DNA of 64,000 bases from Microvelia longipes (Eukaryota; Arthropoda; Insecta; Hemiptera; Veliidae): NCBI GenBank assembly GCA_018340805.1, contig JACMZG010001913.1, forward strand, positions 7,848,866-7,912,865, written 5' to 3'. A model generated the notes under the pieces. The model was not told the origin of the DNA. It worked only from the letters and a program-made list of their open reading frames with translations, and did no database searches. Shown piece after piece: positions 1-10,904 of this stretch; the stretch's first letter is position 1, and each line of letters begins with the position of its first letter. The position numbers and the translations under genes were made by a program.

Positions 1-927
1 ATACCATCCGAGTCGTGCTCTTTTTTTTAATAATAAAAAATGAATATTAATAAAACATAAAAAATAAAAAAAAAATAGTGAGCATTAAAACTATTAAAGT
101 GTGATAAATATTTTTTTGGATTGTTTCAGTAGTGATTCAATGGAAGATTGGAAACATAAAAAATTTAAATAACTTGAGAAATTTGAAGTCATGGATTTAG
201 ATAGCTTAGGTAAGATTTTTTTAAATGTATTTTTAAGTTAATTTTTATTTTAAATCCTGCTTATAATATTTTATAATTAAAAGTCCTAATAACCTTTTTA
301 GGGTTATAGCTTCGTAGGGCTTTATTTAGATAAGGTTGAATGTATGGCTTTATTTTTTAGGGGTGGAAGAAGGAAGCAACCCTCCATATTTTAAATATCC
401 CATAATATGACCCTAAATTTATAATACAACAAATTAAAATAAACAAATTGTATTGAAGAATTTTGTGTGTTGCCCTATCCAACTTTTGTCTATGGTCCTG
501 GCAAATCAACTTCATATCTCCTAAGTTAAGAGTAGAAAGCATAGTAATATGAAAAAGTGAGGAACCGATTTTGTTTTATTAGGCGTCCACATTTTAGTAC
601 CTACTGATCCCAAAGAAATCTGCCTATTCAGTATCAAACTGCTCTATCTAGGCACATGTCCGTGCCTCCATAAAATCCAGCGGTTACTGTTGTTCTTTCC
701 TTTACAGGAGGTATCTCATGACTATTTTCAGTCCTTTGAAGCTTTTTTTAAGATAAGGTAAAAGATTATGATGAGATGACTTATAATAATCTCTTTAGTT
801 TTAGTTAATTAGATAAAAATAAAATTCTTGCTTTTGAGCCTTTCGGCTCATCAGAGTATTCACCCACATCAGGTGGGTTGCATCTAATATCCTCTAAGTA
901 TTAATTAAGGATGGTGGAATCGTTAAA

Positions 928-1222
928 AAGTTTGTGTTTACTGCAAGTTGAAGAAGCAATCGAAGAATCAGCTACCGTCGATACTTCCTGTTGGATATGA
1001 ATATCCCTGGACTGGTTTCGGCATAACGCTATCATCAGCAGGCGGGGCCATCTGATGAGCCATCTTCAAATGGGTCATTGAGACTAGAATTTATTCACTG
1101 ATCAGTTTTTAACTTTATTAGTTGAGAGCTCGAGTGTTGCCCCGTCTGCGGATGGAAACCGGTGCAGGGATATTCATATCCAACAGCAAATATCGACGGT
1201 AGCTGATTCTTCGATTGGAGAA
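928..1222. mobile_element. Penelope-like element end fragment, inverted pair
   Basis: The segment is an inverted repeat. About 950-1045 and 1137-1220 both carry the block that ends with CTACCGTCGATA or its reverse complement. The spacer 1075-1135 matches 25320-25370, next to the degenerate PLE at 25.2-27.1 kb. Inverted terminal pieces are typical of PLE insertions. The left arm holds a hammerhead motif. The right arm has lost the CUGAUGA segment but keeps GGAAACCGGTGCAGGG. The fragment sits inside a SINE. Confidence 0.65.
1006..1042 (-). ncRNA. Hammerhead ribozyme motif, type I, PLE-like
   Basis: On the minus strand the order is CCTG, CTGATGA, stem II (1019-1031), GAAAC, CAGTC, CAGG. CCTG and CAGG form a 4-bp stem I, GAAA and CTGATGA give the full conserved core, and stem III is only two pairs (A-U, C-G) as in the minimal hammerheads known from PLEs. 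The predicted cleavage site follows the C at 1010. Stem II is weak: the second pair is A/C where the 25.3-kb copy has G/C. Activity is therefore uncertain. Confidence 0.6.
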
Positions 1223-2119
1223 ATCGTTTTCATACAAATACTATGCATATATACTTAGAGCATAGCCCGGGCTGCGAACCCCAGATCTCCGGTGCCGAAA
1301 TCGAGCGCTTATACTCTCACGGCCATGGATGTAGACAAGTTTATTAGACATGAAGCATTAAAGTTAGGCTCTTTTGACACTCACTCATTCTTGAGCATTT
1401 CAACCAATCTTAGACATTTGAAATTCGGTAAATAAGTAAACTTTATTGTATTAATCCATAAATAATTATATAAACCTTACATGTTCAGTTAATTTTAGTA
1501 AGTATGTAATATTTATTTATTTATGTAATATTTAAGGCACCTTAAATAAACCTATTAAGGAAACCTATTAGACAATTGAAAACTAAGAATATTGGTTTTG
1601 TTTAGACAAAAACTTTTTCTCTATTGAAGCGATTTAAATAGTACACTGCTAATAGTTACTATTAGCGCTACCTAGTAGGGAACATCAAAACTAGGTGTTG
1701 TTTAATATTTTTAAAATGCCTGAGAGTTATGTTTTAATAGGAGTTAGAAAGAGAAAACCGCATAAGGATTTTAAAGCAAACTTACAAAAAGTCATAAAAT
1801 CCCCACTAAAAACACTAGTGTAAAAAAATCCAAGTCTACTGTAAAAAGCATTGAGACCTTATCAGTCTTATAAGTCTTACACACCTCTCATTAGTTTCTT
1901 CATAAGCTAGCATCAACGGCTTTGATGATTTTATTTTGTGCCTTGGGACGACGGTCCCAATATTATATAACGGAGTTATATAATATTATGATTGTTTTGC
2001 TTAACGTACACACTATGTACAATTTCGCAACTCGGAGCTCTTACGATACGTTACGATGCGTTCGAGCCTAGTCACAAAGTCAAACAATCGAGGCCTTTTA
2101 TGTTTGCTTATTACTATGT

Positions 2120-3005
2120 CAATGAGGATGTCCATGAAATGGGTGCCATTCGTTGGCGCTTTAAATCGTTGGAGCTCCATGGAGCTCCAACGATATGGAG
2201 CGCCAATGAATGGCGCGCCAACGAATTGCCTGCACTTACATTTTCTCGCGTGATTTCTCTAAAAATTCATAGACGCTCCAAGTCGTTGGCGCGTCTATGG
2301 AGCGCCAACGGATTGGAGCGCCAACGAATTGGAGCGTCAACGATTACACCCGAAATCAATAATATTCGTTGGCGCTCCATGTTGTTGGAGCTCCATTTGA
2401 AATGGAGCGCGAACGATTTGGAGCGTTCTTAAATGGCGCGCGTACAATGTTTATGCAAAAATAATTAATTGCAGTTCTCCGAGCATAGTAGGGTTTAAGT
2501 AACTTTGCACTTGATAATTCAAGTATTTCGTAATGAGTTAATTTTGATTGGTTGGCTTCCTTTTAAAAAAGGAAGTTAAAGGTCAAGTTTAATTTATTAC
2601 ACTGTTATTATTGGAGCTCCAACGATATGGAGCGCCAAAGAATGGCGCTCCAACGACTTGGAGCGTCTATGAATTTTTAGAGAAATCACGCGAGAAAATG
2701 TAAGTGCAGGCAATTCGTTGGCGCTCCAAGTTGTTGGCGCTCCATATCGTTGGAGCTCCATTTAAAATGGAGCTCGAACGATTTAGAGCGTCTATGAATA
2801 TTTAGAGAAATCACACGAGAAAATTAAAGTGCAGGCAATTCGTTGGCGCGCCATTCGTTGGCGCTCCATATTGTTGGAGCTCCACTTTAAATGGAGCTCC
2901 AACGATATGGAGCGCCAACAACTTGGAGCGCCAACGAATTGGAGCGCAAATGATGGCGCGCGAACGAATGGAGCTCCAACAACTTGGAGCGCCAACGACT
3001 GGTAC
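2120..3005. repeat. Foldback-like palindromic repeat cluster
   Basis: Dense runs of short palindromic words (GGAGCTCC, GGCGCGCC, GGAGCGCCAACG and variants) cover two blocks, 2140-2430 and 2610-3005. A 75-bp unique piece (about 2228-2300) recurs inverted at 2650-2727 and again, in that inverted sense, at 2785-2855. The layout resembles foldback elements with composite arms. No protein-coding capacity: the ORFs here are translations of the palindromes. The superfamily is not recognised. Confidence 0.6.
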
Positions 3006-3169
3006 CCCATGAAATGTATGAGGCTGATAAGACTTGGCATAAAAAAGATCTCAATGATTTTTACGCTTGACTTGGCTTTTTTTACACAAGCGATTTGGTG
3101 AAGGTCTCGTGTATCACATCTCATTAATTTGATACTCTTCATTCATAAAACGGATTCGGCTCTCACGTA

Positions 3170-3608
3170 GTCTTGACATCACGATATATCGACACTATAC
3201 AACGTCGACACTCTTCGACGCAAGATTCTACGTTGTATCGACACTTTTCACTGAACCATGCGTCGATGTTACGTTGTGTTGAGACAGTTAAGTGTCGATA
3301 CAACTTAGAATCCTGCCAGAGTAAATATATTAAAATTAAATATTTTCACCCCCCCCCACAGGGTACCGACACTGTAAAGCCTCGGTGTGGATCTTACGTA
3401 GAATCACTCTTACATAGGATCCCTCCGGTCTGTCGATGTTACGTAGTGTCGAGACTATCTCATGTCGTAGCATCGTTAAACTATGACATGTGTCGTTGTA
3501 ACTTAGAGTTTGTACTAGACAAAACTGCGTCACCCCTTGTACTGATTCTACTTAAGTTTGACACATCTGTGGACGCTAAATAGTGTCGAGACATCGTGAT
3601 GTCAAGAC
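3170..3608. mobile_element. MITE-like element with 30-bp terminal inverted repeats
   Basis: GTCTTGACATCACGAT at the left end is matched by its reverse complement at 3593-3608, and the match continues inward with mismatches through TCGACACTAT. A nested palindrome lies at 3225-3312. Repeated TCGACAC/GTGTCGA words run through the body. No target duplication was seen, so the superfamily is open. The ORF across it is not thought to be a gene. Confidence 0.6.
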
Positions 3609-4310
3609 CCCGGTAAAAGGTATAAATAATTAATATAATTAGTTGTATATAATTAGTCAAATTTTTTATTACTTGCCCCGGCTCTGCCTCTTCAGTTTAT
3701 TTTATAAGCCACCATCGCTTTTTAGCGCGGTTGGTAGATTTATTAAACTATTTGGCAATTTTCCATTTTCCTAGCTAGTAGCATACATAGCTTATACAAG
3801 TTGTATGTAACTGTTGCAAATGCTCATGCAAAAGACTTTTAAACCGTAACATGGAATGTAAAATTTACATACCATGTTATAGTGCAAAATTCTTTAATGA
3901 TGTAGTAGAGTTTAAAACATGTTGGCCCATGTCGTATAAAACCTTTGATCTGTATATTACTCGAGTGTAAAGGTATATAACCTGGTGATGTTTATCGTGT
4001 CCCTTTATATCGCTGTAAAAAGGGCTTACTTAGGAGGGTCGAATTCGAATGAATAATTGAGTTTGAATTCTCACAGAGTTATAGGGGGGGGGGGGGTTAC
4101 AAGGTTACAACTATACCTGCTATTGGTTGTATTTTTCTCTCTCTCACACGATCGTTTTTACATCGTTGATTCGTACTTTTCCTCCTTATTCCATTTCTTG
4201 GGAAGAAAGCATAGCTATAAAATAAATGTATCTGTTTACATTACGTTAAAATTGAACTTTTTAACATGTGTCGAAAATAGATTCTGAAAATTACGAAGAT
4301 AATAGTTATT

Positions 4311-4424
4311 TATGCCATAAGGCTGAGAAGTGTGTCTTTATGTCACGGCAATTAGTTTACCGACGAGCGAAGCGAGTCGGGAAAAATTGCCAAGACATAA
4401 AGACATTCTCAGCCGGATGGCATA
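4311..4424. repeat. Long cruciform with GNA-loop hairpin at its tip
   Basis: TATGCCAT...GGCTGAGAA at the left pairs with TTCTCAGCC...ATGGCATA at the right, followed inward by GTCTTTATGTC/GACATAAAGAC and GGCAATT/AATTGCC. The apex (4360-4380) is CCGAC-GAGCGAAGCGA-GTCGG, a 5-bp stem, tandem G-A mismatches, then the GCGAAGC mini-hairpin. The same apex architecture occurs in the 5S-derived repeats with other stem bases. Confidence 0.7.
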
Positions 4425-4660
4425 CACTATTTTTTTGAGGTAGCACTCATTAAATAAAGCACTCATTAAAAAAAATCAAAAAATAGCACTCATTAAACTG
4501 CGCTATATACTTAATTGAAAAAAACGTCCATTTATTATTATTATCGCCGTCATTAAATTCATCCATAGCTTCACACTTTTACTCAAAAATGTAAAAGCTT
4601 TACAAATAAACACACAAAAATTGTCAATTAGAACACCTTTTAAAAACGAAAAAAAAGTTA

Positions 4661-6390
4661 GGCCCGTATTCAAAGACGTTTCCTAACATTTTCCTAACAT
4701 TCCTAACTTTTTCCTAACATTTTCCTAACATTTCCTAACATTCTCCTAACATTTTCCTAACATTCTCCTAACTTTTTCCTAACATTTTCCTAACTCCTAA
4801 CATTCTCCTAACATTTTCCTAACATTCTATCGTGTTTTAAAAGTCATTTTAGAGGCTTCGCATGATTTTATTTAGTAAGAACCTAAGGTAGTTAAGTCAA
4901 AAAGTGATACCATTGTAAGTAACGTAATATATCGCAAAATATCAATGTTATTAACTTATTACCTGGATTTACGACACACTTTGTCATTAACAACAATGCG
5001 GCCTCGCTTTGGCGAATGTTAAATATATTATAAACTTTATTTACATATGTTTTCAGTAAACAGTAGAGTTAATACAAATACAATGTTCAATTATTGTAAC
5101 AGCTTTCATAAATAAAGCAGTATCAAGCGTTTCAAGTTTGAACGTGGATCAGGTTGTACGAATCCAAAGGTGTCTAAATCAAGACCTGTTAATCAGTGCA
5201 ACACTGTTTTCATTTTTCTAAATAGTTTACAATTTTGTTTTTCGTATTTTGTCATGAAATTAAAATGAAAATAAAATGCAAATCATTCTCTAGTTTCAAA
5301 CCTTCACTTGGTCAAGGTCACGCACTTCCACATTAGATATACTTTAAAATAATCGTCAACTATAAATAAGTTTGTTGTCATTACAAATTTACGTATTTTA
5401 AGGGAGTTTATTCTTTGCCAGGTTTGTTTACAAATCATTTGTTTATTTTTGTAGAATATCTCAATATTATTAGTTTTACAGTTCTCTCCTAGGTAGCGCT
5501 AGTTGTCAAAAATGTCATACGTAAAATTGAGGTTCAAATTATTGTAAAGATAAATAACAAAATTAAGTTATAATTAACTCCAATGTAAGTTTTTATTCTA
5601 TTTATGGTATATTAACGTTTTAGCACGAATAAATTTACGTAAAATCATTCCTAGGGTTGATTGTTTAAAAGCTAGGAGAAGGCTAGGAAGAAGCTAGGAA
5701 CAACCTAGGAGAGATTTCAAAAAATGATTCTGAATACCGCTAGGCCTAGGAGAAAGCTACATTTTTGTTTGTGTAAAATTTTTTGGTATAATAATGGCTG
5801 AATTATTCACACCGGACCAACTGAATTTCCTCTTTGAATCGATAGCCCGCCACAAACAGACCATAGAAAATAAAAAATCTGATTGTGTTAAAAGAATTTC
5901 AGAGTAAACTCCCTAATAGTAAGGTAAGTGGATTAATGGTAACTTATAATATGTAAATTTATGTAGATAGTTATTAATACGACAAAGAGTGTCGTAAATC
6001 CAGGTAATAAGTTAATAACATTGATATTTTGCGATATATTACGTTACTTACGATGGTATCACTTTTTGACTTAACTACCTTAGGTTCTTACTAAAAAAAT
6101 CATGCGAAGCCTCTAAATGACTTTTAAAACACGGGAACTATCATTTAAGTTTCGTGGCTTAAAAAAATTTCCCTTACCTAAACCTAAGGTGAGTGTTAGG
6201 AGAATGTTAGGAGTTAGGAAAATGTTAGGAGAATGTTAGGAAAATGTTAGGAAAATGTTAGGAAAAAGTTAGGAAAATGTTAGGAAAAAGTTAGGTGTTA
6301 GGAGAATGTTAGGAAAATGTTAGGAAAAAGTTAGGAGAATGTTAGGAAAATGTTAGGAAAATGTTAGGAAAACGTCTTTGAATACGGGCC
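4661..6390. mobile_element. PIF/Harbinger-like foldback element, 1730 bp
   Basis: The element starts GGCCCGTATTCAAAGACGTT and ends with the reverse complement, flanked by TTA on both sides (4658-4660, 6391-6393), a 3-bp duplication of the kind used by PIF/Harbinger elements. The outer arms are arrays of the 10-12-bp word TCCTAACATTT (4675-4828, and reversed at 6190-6370). Inner arms of about 165 bp (4828-4995 and 5970-6135) are also inverted copies. No transposase was found inside, so it is non-autonomous. Confidence 0.7.
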
Positions 6391-6649
6391 TTAGTCTACG
6401 TACAAAAACAGAAACAAAATGAACGTTTTTAAATAAAGCTCATGAAGGTTTAACACAGATTGTTTTTTGAACACGCTACATTACAGTAATGGCGGCAACA
6501 TATGAATTAATTTTACGTCCTAGGAGTTTTTTTACATTCATTATTGTCCTCGGAGGTGAAAAGTACTAAATAACTTCCTATAACAATAATGATTGGCTTC
6601 TCATCCTAAAAACGGTCCAATAAAGTGCTCAATTACGTACTACCTCAAA

Positions 6650-8395
6650 AAAAATATATATTACTAGAGGAGGCATGAACAATCTCAATACATTAAGAGG
6701 CTCGAAACATCTTTTTAAGGCTCTCAGGGACTTTGTGTAACCTCATAGTAAAATAATATATAAAGAAAGTAGGGAAACTCCAATACTAACCTGTGTAAAA
6801 AAATTAATACATGCGTGACAAGCTGATAGCTGGCTCGAAAATAAAAAAATAGCTAAAATTGGAATAACTGCGCATGAGTTTTTAAGGTTTAACATTTTTT
6901 TACTTAATATTTTGGAAACCCTGATAACTCAAAATGAGTTTTACTTTTTATTGTGTTTTCGTACTTTAATATGTACGTTCAATGGTTTTTTATTAAATTA
7001 TGTGAAATAATTTTTACAATAATTTAAAAGAAAAAGAGAAACTATAATATTAAATATAACTTAAAATTACATTTGCTTTTATTATATTCAAACATTTTAA
7101 AGTTAAGGTTGTTAAATTTTAACAACATTATTAATAGTTTAATTAGCCGCTTGTTTTAGGTAATTTAAAAAACCTAGTATTCAAAGATTCGCACTTAAAC
7201 CTCTATTTGATGTGACAAAACGTATTTCTAACACAAATTATTAACATTTTATTCTAAATTGTACAAATAAATGCAATAAAAACAAAAAGGTTGAGTACCT
7301 TAAATCGTTTGTTTACATTATAATACGACACACGGCTAAAATCAATTGACAGCGCGCCAAAAATCTGTGAGGGAAAGAATTATATTGGTTCAGACCGACC
7401 ACGCTCCTTCCCCCTCCACCTCATGCCAACTTCGGTATAAAAAATACCTTTTTCGTAAATAAAATTATAAAAAGGCAACACTGGTTGTAAATATTTGTAA
7501 CCTCCCGTCGCTTTTATTTCCCTCAGTGTGCATATTGAACTGTTTGATTCCGTTTCGTTTCACTCCGATCTGTTCAATTCATCCTATTGTTGCGTTGTAA
7601 TATGATCTGAGTGCGTATATTTGACGCATGGACATTGGCGCATTCTTCAAGCATTTCTTGCTATTTGAGTACAGCGCAGGGCCTGTGGTTTGTCAACCAA
7701 AAGACAGCATTTTTTGGAAAATGCCATTTCAATAGATGACAGTCTTAACTTTTTTAAGTCATGAATGCTTATTGTGTCATATTATTTTTATAATAAGAAA
7801 CAATTCGCATTCAATTATACAAACTTGATACAAAAAAACAGTTTGTATTGGAAAAGAGTAATTATAGCTGACGATTTATCTAAATCGTCAAACTTTTATC
7901 TTAGAACTATTATGATCCATAGCATTACGTAATTAATAACTTTAACTCCACTTAATTCATACTTCCCGATCAAATTTAAAGCAACACTTAGTTGGTAAAT
8001 TTATAAGATACAACAATATTACTACTTAAAAAGTAAATAAATAATTTTTAAAAAATGAAAAAATACGATATCAAATAAAAACAAATAATAAAATTCAATA
8101 CATAACCTGACTTACAGTGTTGCCAGAGTAAGGAATTTTTTTTGTTACTTAAAAGAAGGGATTTTTGTTATTAAAAAAAGAGGGTTGTAAGTATTGAGAT
8201 TTTGGCGGGCTGTCAATTGACTTTAGCCGTGTGTAACTAGGGTAAAACAAAATGGCGGCGCCATTAGGAAAATTTGAGCCAACTCCCTGGAGGACAAAAT
8301 GTGAACTACATGCCAGGTCTGACAGAAATCGCATTTGTCTCCCTAATTGGTTAAAATATTACTTTACCTCATATTAACTTTTTCCTAGAGTCTGT
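6650..8395. repeat. Interspersed repeat family E, copy split by an insertion
   Basis: 6650-7310 and 8240-8395 match, in order, the continuous copy at 61440-62350 (shared words include GGACAAAATGTGAACT, CATGCGTGA and AGCTGATAGCT). The gap between them is filled by the 907-bp TIR element at 7328-8234. Related end pieces occur at 22265-22400 and 51848-51915. No coding sequence is recognised. Confidence 0.6.
7328..8234. mobile_element. TIR element (907 bp), copy A
   Basis: ACACACGGCTAAAATCAATT at the left end is mirrored by AATTGACTTTAGCCGTGTGT at 8215-8234 with one mismatch. The inside is nearly identical to 55066-55945. No transposase ORF is present, so this is a non-autonomous DNA transposon. 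Both copies are preceded by TATAATACG, so the exact left boundary may lie a few bases further out. The superfamily is not assigned. Confidence 0.7.
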
Positions 8396-8581
8396 ATTTT
8401 ATCTTACAATATAAATTTACAAAATAATCATCGTTTTTACAGTTTTTTCGTATTTTGTTTTATATTTTAAACGTTTAATAATTTTAAACGCCGTAATTTT
8501 GAACTGTTTATTAATCAAGGTATTAATCAGAGTAATGAAAAAAGTCTCTCCACTGATGTCAAAAATTTTATTTTAAATAAA

Positions 8582-8622
8582 GCATAACCGGCTTTCAACC
8601 AACTAAAGGTCATCATCAGTGC
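8582..8622 (-). ncRNA. Hammerhead ribozyme motif, PLE-like, intact core
   Basis: On the minus strand: GCA (stem I), CTGATGA, a stem II of GACC/GGTT closing a loop, GAAA, a short stem III (AGC/GUU with wobble), cleavage nucleotide A at 8585, then TGC closing stem I. All invariant core positions are present. The very short stem III matches the minimal hammerheads of PLEs, which are reported to work best as dimers. Confidence 0.6.
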
Positions 8623-8710
8623 CGGTGAGGTGTTAGGCTGTATTAGACTGAGTCTAATAACAGTCAACAGTAAGAAAAGACTCAAAACCTAGCTTCCTAA
8701 CACCTCACCG

Positions 8711-8751
8711 GCACTGATGATGACCTTTAGTTGGTTGATAGCCGGTTATGC
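8711..8751 (+). ncRNA. Hammerhead motif, mutated core
   Basis: This is the mirror copy of 8582-8622, 88 bp away on the other strand. It keeps CTGATGA, stem II and stem I, but GAAA has become GATA, which alters invariant A14. It is predicted to be inactive. Comparing the arms shows that the two are paralogous but no longer equal. Confidence 0.55.
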
Positions 8752-9214
8752 TTTATTTAAAATAATTTTTTGACATCAGTGGAGAGACTTTTTTCATTAC
8801 TCTGTTTATGATGAATTCCTCTAGCGCTCATTTTTTGAATTCAAGGTATTAAGGTTGATAATAAAAACGTCCTTGATAGCTACAGTAGCCATTTTACCTC
8901 TCTGACAAAATTTAATTAATTAAAATGTCTTTGTCCACGCAGTTACCGAAACAATTCCTCGTTTCATCTTGAATATTTTCAAAAATTTTCCATAAAACAA
9001 ACACAAAAGAAAGTGACTTGAAAACAAAACAGTCGTCGCTTGATTGCGAAATTAAAATTCAATCCCTTCGTCTGTTTTGCAATTCTTTCTATTTAACATT
9101 TTTATTCATCTTAATTATGTTTTAGTCCAATTTTTTTTCTTGAATACCATTTATTTATTAAAGCCAGGATTTTCTCTAAATAATGGATATCGACTTAAAA
9201 CATTATTTTTTGTT

Positions 9215-9395
9215 CTACTGTCCGGAATATATTTTTTTGACGTCATTAACCGGCAATAATGACTCAGCGAAAATTTGGAAAATTCATAAATCTATAGATC
9301 GATTTGAAATGTAGCACACATGTAGCCATGTCTTATACATGACTACATGAGTGCTGAATTTGCCAAGTTTCATCTCATTATAAATGCTTTTTAAA
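9215..9395 (+). repeat. Body fragment of the 5S-derived repeat
   Basis: It matches the central part of 63320-63490, including TGACGTCATTAACC, AATAATGACTCAGCG and TGTAGCCATGT. The 5S-like part and hairpins are absent. Confidence 0.6.
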
Positions 9396-9407
9396 TTGTT
9401 AAAAACC

Positions 9408-9438
9408 GAAATATAATTCAATTATATTTCGGTTTTTA
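9408..9438. repeat. Short perfect palindrome
   Basis: AAACCGAAATATAATT is followed directly by its reverse complement. It could form a 15-bp cruciform. It is not linked to a gene. Confidence 0.5.
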
Positions 9439-9851
9439 AATAAATAATAAATAAATTAAATTAAATTAACAAAAATAATTTTGTTAATTTTAATTCAATT
9501 GAGTTAAAGTTCAGGTTATTTCCTTAATTAATTCACACATTTAGACTAAGGAACAATTTTATTTACAGAAATTAATTATACATCACACAAATTACTTGTG
9601 TTACACAAATTACATACACAAACAGATTTTTCTTATTAGTTTATTAAAAAAAAACTCGTTTGTTGTTGTTAATTTTTTAATAGTTAATAAATTTAGTTGA
9701 TTAATTTTAGTGAGTTTAAGCACCCTAAAATGAATTAAAATGAATCAAATAAAAAATTTAAATGTAAATCGTCATATTATATTATAACGTTGATCAACCT
9801 TTTGTTATCAATTTCTTAACAGCGACGGTGGCGCTGCTACGGATTTTGACG

Positions 9852-9984
9852 TTAATTCCTCTTATTCTTATCATTGCCTTTATCTCTCTTTTCTGTACAG
9901 TTAAAATATTTATCTCCACTTTTTCTACATTTAAAACAATGAGTATACTTATCTTTGTTGTAAGTTTGCAGAGCAGATGTGAAA
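9852..9984 (-). pseudogene. Retroelement Gag-like zinc-knuckle fragment
   Basis: A minus-strand frame is open from the MITE border at 9984 to a TAA at 9852-9854. It contains CFKCRKSGDKYFNC, with CCHC-knuckle spacing (C-x2-C-x4-D-x4-C) but Asp where His is expected, followed by a Lys/Arg/Asn-rich tail. This looks like the C-terminal end of a Gag protein. It is truncated by the adjoining MITE. The fragment is short, so the call is tentative. Confidence 0.3.
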
Positions 9985-10206
9985 GCTTAGAATAATACTT
10001 TATATAGAAGGAGCATAACTGATAACAGCAAAGTCATTCCACTGATGGTCTTAAGTAATGCTGCCACCCTAACAATATACAATTTTCTTATAACATAGTT
10101 GGCAATAATTCCGGTTGCTGAATTGTTATGTTCTATTATTAATTAATGATCTATTATTCATAAAATACTAATATATATATAAAATACTAATATAAATAAA
10201 ATACTA

Positions 10207-10263
<57 letters not shown>

Positions 10264-10330
10264 TTGCATTACAATTTTTAAAGCATTTTAACGTTTTTAA
10301 TTAAAATTATGTTGAAAGTAGTCCTCGTCA
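9985..10330 (+). mobile_element. hAT-like MITE, partial copy with AT expansion
   Basis: It begins CTTAGAATAATACT and follows the copy at 19842-20120, including TAATGCTGCCACCC and AGTAGTCCTCGTCAAC. An (AT)n microsatellite at 10202-10261 has expanded inside it. The right terminal repeat is missing. Confidence 0.6.
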
Positions 10331-10904
10331 ACTATACAATACAATTTTATATTAGTTTTGTAATAATAAAATTATCACAAAATAAATAATTGATTTTCAT
10401 TATAAAAATGGTTGAAATATAATTCCAATTAATAGTTATATTTCCATCTATTAAAATATCAAATTCCTCTTCGAATTTTGCTCCATTTCCTATATTAAAA
10501 TTTATTTCCTCTGGGTAAATAATGGACATTAATTACTTTCCTTTATCGCATTAAATAAAATATATTTTTATTTCTTGTTACGATTATTTCTGAATACTTT
10601 TGTTTCATTTTCTTCTTAATAATATAATTTATCCTTAAAAAGAAAATAGAAAAACACTTTTTTTATTCTTGTTGTGCTAAAAACATTTTTTTAATTGATA
10701 AATTAAACTTTATTTGGTTTAATTATAACTGAATTAATTAAATCGAATAAAATGATAAATTGAAAAATGTGTAATTTTTTATATAATTATAATCATAAAG
10801 AAGAAAAATTTCTCTTAAAAAATATTATTAAAACTTTAAAGCACTTAGAGAGGGCATTTCCTATCTTATTATACTGGAAGGCTTACCAATTATTGCAGGC
10901 ATAA

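Larger units (their letters stand above)
829..1345 (-). repeat. tRNA-derived SINE (family B), interrupted copy
   Basis: The two ends (829-927 and 1222-1345) match, in order, the uninterrupted copies at 53272-53496 (same strand) and 33969-34212 (opposite strand). The right end carries the tRNA-like head with a B-box-like GGGCTGCGAACCCC on the plus strand. The left end carries the tail hairpin GAGCC-GAAA-GGCTC. The middle is occupied by a PLE end fragment (928-1222). GGAATCGTT and AAATCGTT on the two sides look like a diverged target duplication of that insertion. Confidence 0.7.
8533..8806. mobile_element. Inverted pair of PLE-like terminal sequences
   Basis: Arms of about 120 bp (8533-8660 and 8690-8806) are near-perfect inverted copies, from AATGAAAAAAGTCTCTCCAC to CACCTCACCGG. 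The arm resembles 44085-44155 (shared AGTCTCTC, GGCTTTCAAC, CATCATCAGTGC). Both loci carry a hammerhead core, which fits the terminal repeats of Penelope-like elements. No reverse transcriptase lies nearby. Confidence 0.55.

Noticed and set aside
129..208. Possible exon between a TTTCAG acceptor and a GTAAG donor
   Set aside because: All frames have early stops except a short MDLDSLG start; nothing supports a gene around it.
1052..1090. CTGATGAGCCATCTTCAAAT as another hammerhead
   Set aside because: A stem can be drawn but no GAAA follows it.
9765..9988. Plus-strand hydrophobic open frame
   Set aside because: It has no early Met, and the minus-strand zinc-knuckle reading of the same DNA explains it better.
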